A DNA stretch of 64,000 bases from Lineus longissimus (taxonomy: Eukaryota; Nemertea; Pilidiophora; Heteronemertea; Lineidae): NCBI RefSeq assembly GCF_910592395.1, contig NC_088310.1:4965501-5029500 (forward strand). The letters run 5' to 3'. A model generated the notes under the pieces. That model was not told the DNA's origin, did not search any database, and saw only the letters and a program-made list of their open reading frames with translations. Position numbers and translations under genes: made by a program. Below, one piece after another: positions 28,764-41,303 of the stretch. Positions within the stretch are counted from its first letter, which is position 1. Each line of letters opens with the position of its first letter.

Positions 28764-31687
28764 GCGACATTAACCTCAGATTTAAAAGTTAAAGAAAAAA
28801 ACGGGTTTCCACGGGACTGACATTTCCGACACACTTTCCCATGTACATGTATATTTCAATAATGCACAATCACCGCACGAACCTGGGAAAATATCAGATG
28901 TTGTGGCCATTTTTCAATACAATGGACGGGAAACATAGTCAGATGCTGTCACGGTGAAACAGTCGTGTCGCGCAGGACTTGGCTTTTCGAATGACCTGGA
29001 CACTCTAATACAATTTTTGTTAAGTTCATTATCTGCTGTCTATTGCCTGAACGATGAGTGTATCGCTCTTCCAAATCTTATTGAAACATGAATTCTGTAT
29101 CCGATATATTAAAATTAATTATTTGTACCATAAGTATTAAATTCTCTAACAATTAAGACATGTCCTCGAACTGTCTCTGTAAGCAACAGATAATTTTGGT
29201 AAGCCGTAACGGCCACTATCGAATCGTCATTCGAATGCAGTGTAGATTTTATGAAGTCCGTGTTTTGTAGGCTGTCGTGGCTTATTCGCGTACTCTGAAA
29301 GTTAATCAAGACATTCAAATGAAACACCAATCGTCACCTCGCCACTATCAGATTCTCAGCCTCTAACAATTGTGTAACAAACAGTCCAGGTATTTCAAGC
29401 ATGTTTCAGTCACGTAACAAGGGGCACGTTTCAATTATATCGTTTGCTTCGCAGACATTGCAGTCATGTGACATGCTAACAAAATGGCGGCACCAAATCT
29501 TAATGGTTCTGTCATACATGTAGGTTCCGAGTCTGGTCTTTGACTGGAAACAGTAACCAGCCTCGTCCAACAGCGAAAATCGCCGCATGCTACTGCAGTG
29601 CAAATAAACAAACAAATCTTTCACAACATTTTGTTGTGCAAAAAAAGCTGAAAGGCACCCCTTGTCAAATAAAGCGGTTATATATCTTTTGTTATGTAAT
29701 TCACATATTTATTGTATCCTAACTAATTTGTAAGCACAAGTCAGTATGCATTACAGGAAATCCTTTTATATTTATGGCGGTTTGTTTTTTATTTTACCAT
29801 TGTTCACATGATCCTTTCACCCAACCTGCACGAGACCCCATGGTCTTGGGGGACAGACAGACTCCAACCACTAATAGTGTATCAAATAGCTTAAGCGTAC
29901 CTTTATTGCATCAAAAACATACGACACCGGTTTGTGAGATGTTGCCTTTATTTTCTGGGCGAAATTAGTCAAATCATGTCTAGCCTCACTAAGACCATTG
30001 CTTTTTTTCGTGGAAAGAAGCACTTCAAGCTCGAAGCCTCGGAGCCGACGTTGGACAAAAAAGGATTAAAGACTGAGAGGGACCAAAGAATACCTTTGCG
30101 AAATGGCAATTGCTCTGATATGAGGATAAAAAGACAAACACATCAGACATCCTTTGCGGAGACAAGAAGCCACTTGAAAAGCTATGATTTCTGGCACCTC
30201 TCCATATGTAATGTCTTGCCAGGATTTCACAGATGTTTTTTTTTTATATCAAATTGATACAAGTATTTTCTTTAACTATAAAAGTATATCAACCGCTCAC
30301 TTTATGAATAAACGTTTCTGTTCGGTGGGTACAAATATTATTTTTTCTTGGAAATGAAAAACACTTGGAGTTGTCAACAACGTTGAGAGGTTTACATTTC
30401 ACAAAGAAATCTTGAGGGGTTGCATTTGTACCCGCCAAAAAACTCCGGTCAGGACGATATGTCTATCCGCGTCGTAAAAATGATAAGTTCCTCTTTAGAG
30501 AGTTATGATCATGTACGGATGTGATTGATGAGTAACTGCTGTGTCTAACTTGTCATTCTTCTGTGGGTTTAACCGCACCCAATATCTGTTTTATAACCGA
30601 TCATTATAAACAAATGTACATGTAGACCCCCCAAAAAACATACCCATTGTTGGAAGAAAACTGAACCTATTGTTAAGATGAGTGTGACTTTAGGATGATA
30701 TTGATATATGATTTAGTCATTATTCAACAGATCAATTCGAACAATTATTCCATTATAAATCATTTAAAGACACACTATGTGCGGGTGCTTAATGAAAAAA
30801 ATCTCATTCGACACGTTCGAGGGCACAAATCGATGTTGTGAATTCGATCTTCTTATTTTATTATCGGCATATATGTTTTGTGGAAGGACAAATTGGCTTG
30901 TGTAAAGAGAAATGAAGGCTGGAGGGGGGCGTATAGTATTCACGTCTCTAGTTTGATATTTTTTACAAGATAAAGTGCACGTTCTGTTTGATTTGTCAAC
31001 ATCGAGTAGGCTGCTGGAGATAATAGGGTGTTGATTCTCGATATCAGAAACCAATAAGATAATTCATCATCGTATTGAATTGTTTATCAAATTACAACAT
31101 TGGCAAACAATTACAAATCATGTTTATTAATATTAGATACAAGGCTTTGTGTGATAGCTGAGTTTCAAGGCAATTATTAGACTTATTGATGAACATGCTG
31201 CATTTTCTTTACAAGTTTAATGAAGTTTCGATCATATTTCGATATAAGACAATGATTCAGTTTCATTTAAGGTTAAATGTGTACTGAGTGACGCCTGGAT
31301 GGAGACGGCTTTTATGCAAAAATCGGCCTACAAGGCCAGAAAAAAATTAAAGGAAATTTCAGGGTGGGGTTGTCATCAACCCAAATTTGACCCAGGTCGA
31401 ACAACACCACTTGGACCTTTCACTTGCCGTAATGATATTGAAGCCTCGACCTTCTTCTATAATTGAACAGGATCAAAGACTGTGCGTGACCCCTGTTTGA
31501 CACAAACTTGTCTGATGTCTTATGAAAACGCATGATTTCGTGCAAGTCTTTGCCCGCTTGGGGTAAAATGGATAGGACATTATCATCAACCATCATGTTA
31601 TAACCAGGCGACAGGGATGCGATAGCTTGCGGCTATGGAATCTTCGAAACATTTAAAGCTACTAAGAGTGAACAATCTTTTCTTTAC
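28764..31687. other. Intergenic, no gene seen
   Basis: AT-rich, with short featureless open frames. One copy of ACAGTCGTGTC lies at 28,959-28,969 and several TACATGTA palindromes are present. I looked on the minus strand for the missing C-terminal part of the methyltransferase-like pseudogene, including a Gly-Gly-Cys-Cys motif, and did not find it. Confidence 0.5.
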
Positions 31688-32373
31688 CTGTATTCATTCG
31701 TAACAACGACTGCATGGTCGGATGCTCCTCATCGGGTCGGTAAGTCACAGGCAGGCAGGCGATTGGTCCCTTACAGACCTCCTAACATCGCGGATCACCG
31801 GCAGCATGGTCTGTGGTCCCCTGGCCCAGTTCAAGCCAACCATGGCAACACCCGTCTCTTCTAAGAGACGACAGGATTCCACAACACTCATGTTGTCGAA
31901 GGTTTCGGGTAAGGCTCGGGGGATCATGGTAATCACAGGTGAGTATGTTGTAGCCTGAGGTTTTTCTGTGTCTGGCTAGTCATTTACGCAACCGATCAAT
32001 ATCGGTAGATGAAAGTTATATGAAAACCAAGGTTATCTCTATAGTGTTTCCTGCATCCAAAGGCCGAAAGCAGGTGATTGGCCGTTCAAAGTTGTACCAT
32101 CGCAATTTCTTCAGAATACTAAGTGCACATGGTCGTTCAACAATATACAAGGCGAGTGAGAGGCGTATGGTTGCTTCGGGTTATAAAATGGGGCCGATAT
32201 CTTCCAGCCCCCGTTTTGGCTGATTCGACAACACATTACGCCAAACGTGCATCGCGTATACCTTTCCCTTCCTTCATCATAGCATCGACGGCCAATTTAG
32301 TTTCCCCGTAACAGGAGAATGTCTCGCCCACGATGAAGTCAGCACCACCTTCAGCTGCCCATGAAGCTTGTTC
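31688..32373 (-). pseudogene. Betaine-homocysteine methyltransferase-like fragment, frameshifted
   Basis: Two minus-strand segments resemble the homocysteine S-methyltransferase (BHMT) family, which moves a methyl group from betaine or a related donor to homocysteine on a zinc site. Segment A (32,373-32,262) encodes an EQASWAAEGGADFIVGET-type stretch and ends at AAAG|GTATAC in phase 1. Segment B (31,965-31,688) follows an ACACAG acceptor in matching phase and ends at ACAG|GTAAAG. Two defects stand out. The Gly-x-Asn-Cys position, where the family has a zinc-ligand Cys, reads Gly-Leu-Asn-Trp (TGG). Near 31,771-31,775 the frame slips by one base, between the Arg-Arg-Ser-Val part and the Lys-Gly-Pro-Ile-Ala-Cys-Leu-Pro part, both of which look like consecutive family sequence. 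The N-terminal exons and the C-terminal Cys-Cys motif were not found. Probably a degenerate copy; a base-call error could explain the frameshift but not the Trp. Confidence 0.7.
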
Positions 32374-32849
32374 CTCGAACGTAATAAATATACAATGTAG
32401 TCAAGTCGTAGGTCACGATTGATTCATGCAATGCAATGATTCGCGAAATATTTACATAAAGAGACATGGATAGTAGTTTGATTCGTTTTTGTTGCAGCGA
32501 TTATGGTTGGCACTGCTTGGGTTGGGGCAATGATGGAAGTAGTCAAAAAGCAGTCCAGATCTGATTTTAGTGTTTACATGTACATGTAACTGGCGAATAG
32601 AATAGAAATTGAGTCGGTACATGTACATAGTGTATTCTTATCGTCCTGCCATCGCATGATTAACGGAATTCGTGTCCTTAAAACTACCCTACTATCCTGT
32701 CTGATAGTGGTACGAATGATCGAGTGTGTTTTCTGCGATTGGTAAATGAGGCCAAATATTTAGAACGAACTAAACCAATAAAAGTATTGATTTGAACGAA
32801 TTTTTAATTGTTGTCTGTTCTACACTATCTACGCCTTGTTTTGGACAAG
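32374..32849. other. Intergenic stretch before the LRRC74A-like gene
   Basis: No gene is supported. It contains a cluster of TACATGTA palindromes at about 32,574-32,628, two of them overlapping. The LRRC74A-like promoter should lie here, but I see no clear TATA box or other decisive element. Confidence 0.5.
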
Positions 32850-35800
32850 ATGGATATCCCGGACAATGAAAAGGGAAAGGTCAAACGCGGCCGAAGAGGG
32901 TAAGAGTTTTAAACATAAGCATCCGGACTATACAGCCTAGCCTGGAGAATGCGTTCCCCGGATTGCCAAGAATCTTATCACAATTGTATCCCAGCTACCG
33001 CTCCAATCTACCGAGTCTTGCCACAGTACCCCTACAATTGTGCGTGGCAACCGGGGAAAAGCAAAAGAGCTGAATTTGAGGTCGACTTGTTTTCCAGAAA
33101 TTATTTCAAAAGCTACGGTAAATGCGTCACTACTTAATGGTTATGTCGTTTACCTAATATTCTCTAGGGACCGTGAGAACGTCCTCCCGAAAGTAAAGCG
33201 GTTTCAGAAAAGGTCTCTACCAAGGCGCCGCTCCCGAAAGAAAGACGGTTCTTCCTTCTCCTCCGAGATTTCTGAGGGAGAGTCGAGAGTGTCAGATATC
33301 GCAATAATGGCGCTCCAAGAGGCCGAGAGAGACGATATACAGATTCATGATGTCCTCAGTAGCGTGGCTTCAACATCTGTAACAAGTCCCGTACCCATAC
33401 CTGAGATGCGGGACAGCGACTACGACACGGACTTGGCCGAGGAAGGTAGAGACCAAGTACAACTCTGTCTTCTGAATAATGACCGAATTAGATATGACTG
33501 GCACCATCTTTTCCGCAGTTATGCTGCCTTTGCGTGTGATCCTGCCCTGTCTGATGTTGCGGCACGACGTCGTTCTGCACTCAGCAAACGGTTTAGGTCC
33601 CCGATATTTCGCCCAGTTCGATTTTCTTGCAGTGGGCATTGACCCTAAGATTATGTTATCAAAAGGCAACTTCCTAAAGGCCTAATCAAATGTAGCTTGA
33701 TGATCTTTCCATTACCGTCTATTCTATTAAAGAATTCAGTGACGAGTAAGGTCGATGTAATTGTGTTACAGCAACAGCAGAAGAGTTTGACATTACAGGC
33801 AGGAAGGTTTATTTAGATGGCTGCAAACGACACGGCGTGGTTCCTGCAAGCCAAATCACAAGGGCCTTGGCTGGAGACTGCCTGAAGCTGAACAACCTAG
33901 GCCTAACTACTAATGATGTCATTGCCTTGTGCATACCATTACAGGTAGGTTCTGTACTACATTTATTTATCCAGTTTCGGCTTGTCAACCCCCACAAAAG
34001 CTGTTTAGTGAGGGTCGGTTTTATCAAGATTTGCCCTGATATCCCTTTGATAAGACAGTAGACCAATTGGAATTTCGGCCTATAAGGGCGAAAGATTGGT
34101 CCATTGACCGAGTATCGCATTCGACGAGTATCGCGTGTTTCGTGCCCTTCTTCACTGAGCTACTTCGACGGCTTGCTTACTGTTCTTCGCTCTGTTATTT
34201 CCGTTTTTAGAAACTTGCTCTGAAATGGCCAAGTCAACCTTGAGGAGGCGCATATCTCCTGGTACGTGCACCTGGTATTTTGTATAGCATCACAGCTCTC
34301 ATCAATACCAAGGACGAAACGAAGGTTTTATTTCTAATTCACTTGTTCTGCATTTCAGACAAACATGTCAGTCAGTACATTGCTGCTGTCTTCAAACCGG
34401 ATTGGTCCCAAGGCCATGATTTACTTGGCGGCCATGTTGAAAGAAAACATCAATATCTCAACCTTGGTATGTTGCTATAGACAAAATACTTATTGTCATC
34501 AATGAAACTTAACGGTATCGAGAGGTGTGTCGCATCTGGGAAATAACGAGCGGTGTTTCTGCATTAATTTAGCAGTTTTGCCTTGCTGCTGAATTCGAAT
34601 GCACTGCAACTGCACATGCTGCTGAATACATTGCAACCAAACATGCTGCTGAAGCTGACTGAATGCACTGCAAATGACATGCTGAATGCACAGCATTGGC
34701 CATACTGCCAAATGCTCCTCAACTGATCAACTACAGTTTTCCTTCTCTTTTCTTTGTAATTCACATCTTGCCTTTTTATCTTTCGACAGGATTTGTCCAA
34801 CAACGCTCTCGGCACGAGTGGAGCGCAGCTTATCACTGACATCATCGACATGAACGGAACAATAAGGGTGCTAAATCTCGCAGGTGAGAAAAATCGCTCG
34901 TACAAAATAATTGGTCTAAAAATATCCCTCCAAAGTACCAGGAACAGTTTCGTCTCCAAAAGATTCCGCGATGTCAACAAATCACTTAACGTACTATTCA
35001 TGTATCCTTTTGCTCCTATACGTTGTTCTTGTCACTTTGCCAGAGATTACATGCAATTTAGAATTCTAATTCTAGCGTTTTAGCTTGATGATGCACATCG
35101 CCCTTTATCTTTCCCCTCATCATATCGATGTGCCTCTCCAAAGGGAGGGATTTGCTTGTTCTGGACCTTCGGGCAATACACCTGAGGAATGACATATTCA
35201 AATGACCCTACCGTTCGAAATATTCTTCCTGTAAATCAGGTACAACTATAAGTAATATCATTTTAATTTCAGTTGACCGTCCTTTTAATTGCAGTTGACT
35301 ACCTTTTCAATTGCACTTTTTTTCATTGTTAATAATAACCCCAAAGTACTTACACATATTTATCACCACAACCTTACCTCGCAACTTCACCTTCGTTGTA
35401 GATAACGGATTCGAAGACAATGATGCCAAGTATTTTGCCTACATTATGCGTGTAAGTCTAATACATGTCTCTTAAAATTGAAATACTTGAAAGTAAGCAG
35501 GCCGGGTAATGTTATTGATCAGAAATGACCAGGATTACGAGTCTTCATATGTTTCACATTTTTTACTGTTTCAAATGTTGTCGCTTAGCCCGCGGATCCG
35601 CGTGCCATTTTGATACATGTAGCTCTATTTTTATCCTGACTGACTATTCATCCTGATGTAAAGAGAGTTTGAGAGCACCTACTACTAAATGTATTCGCGC
35701 GCTCCTAGAAACAAGTGTTTGAGCATTTGGCTAACAAAGATCCCCATAGATAATTTCAGCAAAAGATGAGTTTCCATAAGTGAGATAAATTATAGAGATT

Positions 35801-38800
35801 TGAGTACCTTTCCAAACAAATTAGAAAATTTTGCATTTTTGATACTGGTGTTATTTCTTTCAGATGAGTTGTTTAAAGGTCCTGAACTTGAGTCACAATA
35901 GATTTCGAGAGAATGCCGGTTACATTTTAGGCTCCGCAATAGGTAAATACAGGATAGCCCACGAAAGTCGGACTAAATGTATTTTCGTTCTTTGGTATTT
36001 TCAAGGAAATTATTTTTTAGCTTCATTTTCGGACCAATATAACAATAGTTCAACAAGACCAAATAAAAAAGCAGATATTTGTCGGCCATTCCAAACATCT
36101 ACATCACTAAACGTCAATGTATCTCCTCCCGCTTTCAGCCAATTATTTCAACAGACGCGTAGACGAAACGGGGAGTGACAATTTAGGCAATAGTATATGA
36201 TTTCCCTTGAGATCTGACTGTCACCTGCCTCACGTCGATTTGTCGATATGTCTTTGCCACCAGCGATAATTTTTAGTAAACATAAGAAGAAAAAAAAGGA
36301 ATTTAACGACATGACAATAAATAGGATTTCATATCTGTTGGAAAGATCATCAACGCCGTCCAATCAAGCACTCTAATAAAAAATAGGCATATGTTTTCAG
36401 TAAATTTTGGAATATCCTCGTCATCAATACGTTCGTTATCATTAAACGATACACTAGGTCTCCATGCTTTTCAGCTGAAAATGACACGCTTGAAGAATTG
36501 GACCTGAGTTGGAATCACTTCCGGTTGAAAGGGGCGAGGGCACTTGCGAATGGAATCATGGTAAGCATGTTTCACCTGACCTGGTTCCCCTCTGAAAATG
36601 TCTTCAGTGGTGACCGGTGCACACCCCAAAATGTGACCTCCTCACAGTTACTCAAATGTTTTACTGTTGGGTTGTATGCAGTACAAGGTAATGCTTTAGA
36701 AACCGGGATAAGCCCCCCCCCCCGTATGAGCCATTCGACAATTGCCCAGCAGACTTCACCTACATTGCACTGCTTTTCCAGGAAAATGTCAGCATAAAGA
36801 AGCTCGACCTGTCGTGGAATGGGTTTTCCAACGATGGCTGCCGCTTTCTTAGCAAGGTGCTATCCGAGAATAGAGTGCTCAAGGAACTAGACCTCTCCAG
36901 CAATCGTATCACTTTAGAAGGGGTGAAACATCTTTGCAGGGGCTTGTTGAAGAATGAGACATTGGTGAAATTGAAGGTAACATTATTATCTTTATTCTGA
37001 TTACATGTACTTTATGAAGTGGCGTCCGAGCCGCTGGGGGGGGGGTTATATCTGATTTTTTTGTTGCCGCATACATAGCCAAAGACAGCATATCGAGTAG
37101 CCAATTCTAAAAATCACTAAAAATATTGCTTTTTCTATAATTTCCATAACTTTTTTCTTTAGCTAAGTAAAAACACCATCGGGACGGCTGGTGCAACCAA
37201 ACTGCTTGAAACGATCAAGGCGCATCCCACATCACAGCTTGAGGCGTTAGAAATGATGGTAGGTTAAAGATCTTGAAGCGGTAACTTAGTCTGTCCTTCT
37301 GGAAAGCCGGTCGCGGTCATTTGGTAAAAATAAATCTTGTGGTTGAGCCCATTTGTGATCCTCAAGGTAATAGTCGAGTAAATCACTTCACCATCATTGT
37401 AGTCAAGTGTAACAAATATATTCGTTATTTGAAAAAAATCGTCAACTTCTTATTAGAAATACATGTAAATTAACATTCAGACGATACCTTGCCAGGGCTA
37501 CAACACGTCTTTTCATCTGTTACCGTAGAATACAGCTCAATGTTGGCCTGCCGTCTGTCAAAGAACCAACGAATTGGTTTTGAATTCCTTTTTTTCGTGT
37601 CACTACGTATCACAGCAACAAAAAATCTTGAAGTGTAGACAAATATATAAACTTTCAGGATACCTACGTCGACCAAACAGTTGAAACCCTCATCAGTCAA
37701 GTTGGAAAACTCAAGCCAAAATTCCACGTGAAGCATGGTGCCATGATGCGCTTCCTCGACCCGTACATGAAGATTGTTCGACCCCGTGACGCTTGGATGG
37801 GAGATCCGCTGACATTACTTCTCCGCTACATGGCTGAGCGAAATATGCGGCTTGCGGACTTGTTCTCCCAGTTTGATACGGATGACAGCTGGACGCTGAC
37901 CACTGCTGAGTTCAAAAAGGGCGTCAAGGTTCGGTCGTATGCCGTCTCTCAAGGAGCTTCTCAAAATAGATTTGAAGCCTGAGGAGACAATTTTTTAGTC
38001 TTTCCTTGAATTCCAAAAAGTTCAAAACAGAAAGTAGTTAGTAGCTTCATTCGTATTTCCTGGGTTCATAAAAGATGCTGTTATCGTTAAACCTTGTTAT
38101 TGCCATCTATTTAGAGTATCACTTACTAAATGGCTATCCTATCTACTCGTGCTCTGAATATTCGGTGCCCGATGCTGTGCATGCACCAACGTTCCCTAAT
38201 CATAGGCCCTGTATATCATTTCCTAATGCTTGTTTTAGAATGGACAGTTCGGAACTAAATCGGACCCGCGTAATACCTGCCTTATTTCATTTTCATTTGC
38301 AAAATGTAGGTACGGGTCATCCAACATTGTTTAAACAAGTCTACCGCATTTCTTTGCAGCAAGCACACATTCCGTTAAGTGCTTTACAAGTTGAGCAGTT
38401 GGTGAACAGGCTTGATAAAAACAGAGATGGCGAAATCGATTTTAAGTAAGTATAGGCCTGTAATCTGTGGACAGTGACTAATTTGTTTTTACAAATTGAA
38501 AAAGCAGCGCTATGCGAATCTGCAAAGGTGTTGGTCTTTTTCTTTAAAGCGATGTTGAGCTTATAATGCCATCTGCATTCGTTTTCAGAGAGATGCTTAC
38601 AGGCCACAAGAAACACAGACACCGCGAACGCCGCATACGACAACAACATATGGAACTCGACCGGCCGCGGTCGTCAAACGCAAGTCCCTCTGGGTCAAGA
38701 CCATCATCTGGCAGGATGTCCGGGGTGGATTCGAGACAGAGTATCTCCAGCCCAAAAGGAACAACTGCGAGCCACCGCGGCAGTATATCCAGCCCACGTG

Positions 38801-39655
38801 ATAGTATATCTAATCCACCGAAGGGAGTAACTCTGCTGGGTGGTTCTTTAAGTCCACGCGGCAGTATATCAAGCCCACAAGGAACTGCCCTCCTTGGTGG
38901 TTTTGTAATCAGTCCACGCGACAGTATCTCTACCCAAAAGGGAATAAGCCTGTTAAGTGGTTTTGCGAGCCCACGTGGCAGTATTTCCAGCCCAAGGGAA
39001 GCACTCATGCTGGATGTTGCCAAAGGCCCAAGCGGCAATATAAACAGCCTACGTGGAAGTATTTCCAGTCCAAAAGTAACGCCCGTGTTTGGAGGTGTCT
39101 CTGGTCCACGCGACAGTACTTCCAGCCCAGGAGCAACACCAATGACAGGGAGTCCACGCGGCAGTATTTCGATCCCTCAGGGTAATTCGCTATTTGGCGG
39201 CGATCCGAGTCCACGTGGAAGTATTTCGAGGCCACGGAGCAGTATCCTACCCAGTTTAGTTCCGAAGCCCGCGTAAGTATTTCACCGCAAATTGCAGGCT
39301 ATTCCAGGTCAACTCATCATTACAACAATTCAAGAAAGTCATCCTGTCATACATATCATAGGTAAAGTCACATGACTTCGCTAGCCCTTTAGGCTATAAG
39401 TCAAGAGGGACCCCCTCCCCTTGTTTGGATCCTGCTAAAATCATTTCCGATGCCGATTTGCTGAGGTGATATTTATCGTTATTTCTATTCTGTCACAGAG
39501 ATGGACAAACACATGGCGGAAGGAAACAAACACTTGACGACTTGGCCTTAACAGATTCAAAATGGACAGAGAAGGACTCGAACGCTATGCCAGACACGAG
39601 GCCTGAGCGTCAGCGACATCTCATGCAACAATTCGAAAAACTGAAATCAATATAG
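32850..39655 (+). CDS. LRRC74A: LRRC74A-like protein: leucine-rich repeats, EF-hand pair, Ser/Pro repeat tail
   Basis: Fourteen coding exons: 32850-32899, 33168-33445, 33772-33944, 34359-34466, 34790-34883, 35402-35451, 35864-35942, 36475-36560, 36782-36976, 37163-37258, 37659-37928, 38360-38445, 38589-39272, 39499-39655. Every junction keeps frame, giving 801 residues. The ATG has A at -3 and G at +4. Residues 1-115 are charged and probably disordered. At about 120-140 stands the family's Cys-Lys-x-x-Gly-Val-Val-Pro block. Residues 140-405 are ribonuclease-inhibitor-type leucine-rich repeats (LDLSNN, LNLSHN, LDLSWN), mostly about one per exon. EF-hand loops lie at 476-487 (Trp at the usual Gly position) and 512-523 (DKNRDGEIDFKE, canonical). 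Residues 530-749 are a Ser/Pro/Arg repeat tail that human LRRC74A lacks. The family's role is poorly known; repeat-mediated binding with calcium sensing is an inference. The exon 11 donor (AAG|GTTCGG) is the weakest site. Confidence 0.88.
38731..39245 (+). repeat. Coding tandem repeat: Ser-Pro-Arg-Gly-Ser-Ile-Ser-Ser-Pro units
   Basis: Inside exon 13 of the LRRC74A-like gene the DNA repeats variants of AGTCCACGCGGCAGTAT at spacings of roughly 27-60 bases. The protein repeats Arg-(Gly/Asp)-Ser-(Ile/Thr)-Ser about eleven times, usually preceded by Ser-Pro and followed by a spacer such as Leu-Leu-Gly-Gly. The Arg-x-Ser and Ser-Pro contexts are plausible kinase sites. Copies vary at both DNA and protein level, so this is an old, diverging array that has kept its frame. 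Confidence 0.9.
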
Positions 39656-39833
39656 GCAATGTCGATAAAACATGTTTCCGGTTCAAAGGCAAAAATATGC
39701 TGATACCAGATCGGTTGAGACTAGAAGCTGTGGTTTCTTGAGCCTGCATGGACCTGTTGGCCGCCTTTGCATGTGTATACGTACGTATGTACGTATGTAT
39801 TTTTGTGCTGTTTTTCTACGAGAGACTATTCAG

Positions 39834-39839
39834 AATAAA
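39834..39839 (+). promoter_or_regulatory. Poly(A) signal of the LRRC74A-like gene
   Basis: AATAAA stands 179 bases after the TAG stop of the LRRC74A-like gene. A GT-rich stretch with repeated ACGTATGT lies just upstream, around 39,780. Confidence 0.65.
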
Positions 39840-39871
39840 GAACATTGTAAATGCAGGAGTTCTATTAACAT

Positions 39872-39895
39872 TGAATGAATGAATGAATGAATGAA
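39872..39895. repeat. (TGAA)6 microsatellite
   Basis: Six perfect TGAA copies directly abut the interspersed-repeat fragment that follows. Such a tetranucleotide run is often the tail of a non-LTR or SINE-type insertion. Confidence 0.9.
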
Positions 39896-40090
39896 AAGCA
39901 TTTATAGGCGGCGCCTTTCCAAGAGCCTGATCAAGGCGCCACCCCGTTCAAAACCGAAAACATCATTCAGAGAAGTGCTTCTTAAAAAGCCACGTCTTTA
40001 GCTGAAGTTTGAAACTGGTGATATTTTGGCATGCCTTGACGTGGCCAGGGAGGGCGTTCCAAAGAACAGGTGCACAAGACGAGACATTGA
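39896..40090. repeat. Interspersed-repeat fragment with GGCGCCTT inverted repeat
   Basis: The segment begins at the (TGAA)n run and contains a perfect 8-base inverted repeat, GGCGCCTT (39,910-39,917) and AAGGCGCC (39,933-39,940). It continues with a stretch ending TGACGTGGCCAGGGAGGGCG. From memory this resembles a repeat found in many marine animal genomes beside a (TGAA)n run. I cannot assign the class, and the right-hand boundary is approximate. Confidence 0.5.
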
Positions 40091-41303
40091 CACCCTTTAC
40101 ACTCTAAATGTGTTGTGGACAGTGATTCTAATTAATTTGAGATATTTGTACGAAAAAGATAAGTGGAATGGTGATAAATATGCATTATTCACATCGCCAC
40201 TTTTCGCAACCTTGATATTTCCGCATTTAACATGTTCTGCCGATATCAATAACTATATTTGATATCGATCCTTGAATAGATGTGCTTTATCAAACTATTT
40301 CTGTTGAAGATCGTAATTCTATTTCAGTTAAAGACTTCCATGTATTCGTCAACTCCGACACTGTTGCCAATGTTTATCATATGACTACCAGTTTTTGCCC
40401 AGATTTTTCGTGCTCTTGCCGAATAGCAGTGTACGAGAGCAAATTATACAGGAGAGGCCTGTATCTACTTTGAAATCGGTGGTTAACTGAGTCTTTAAGT
40501 CTTCTATCGACGTCCTAAATCAGATCGTAATTTTTCTTTGTAATGGACAAAATGAACCACCTCAACTGGACACGAATGGCTCTGAGATTGTATCAACGTG
40601 TTCTGCTTGTTATTACAGTGGTTATTAAGGATGGAATTGGACTCTTTAGGTATGATGAACGGGCAACCTGTATGCATGATGGGGTTGTGATTCTTCGACA
40701 GCCGTATCGGTGATGATGGGATCTCATTTTTGAGTCCTGTAACGAACTCCATTACAGTAGTAACGAACTCCTCGAAGTATACTGACGTATAAGACGTCGA
40801 GGATTTATAGTAACAAGAGTGCATGGATGAGCAGAGAGGTTCAGATTTCGATCCGAGAAAAGAATGAGAATGAGGTGATTTTTTTCTGTAGCTGACATTA
40901 TCCACTCGATTGTTCTTTTTATTTTGTTAGCATACCAGACATTCAAAACACAATGTCTTATTGCATTTCTGACAACGATTTCGCTTGACGCATTCGCAGT
41001 TAATCTGGCGAATGGATGGGAGACAAGTGATTACATAATACGCTCTCACCCATGCCATCTGCCTTAACAACCGCAAAAGTAATCAACACGATTAAAGTCA
41101 TGCATGATCGAAATCGGGTACGAATAGGACAATTTTGTCTACGAGTCAGTATGTTTTAAGGGCAACTGTGAAGCATTTTATTTCATAAAACTGCAAGGGA
41201 GCATGAGAAAGCATCACGAGGAGGTGAACGCTGATTCACGGAATTTGCGTATCAAAGGCTTTATATTCACTTAATGCACAATATGCAGATCCGTGATAGA
41301 GCT
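40091..41303. other. Intergenic upstream of the first receptor
   Basis: No gene is supported. A 133-codon minus-strand frame at 40,504-40,905 shows no domain, signal peptide or membrane segment and is treated as chance. No definite promoter element is identified. Confidence 0.5.

Noticed and set aside
40504-40905. 133-codon minus-strand open frame
   Set aside because: Ser/His/Asn-rich without signal peptide, membrane segment or known domain. No support as a gene.
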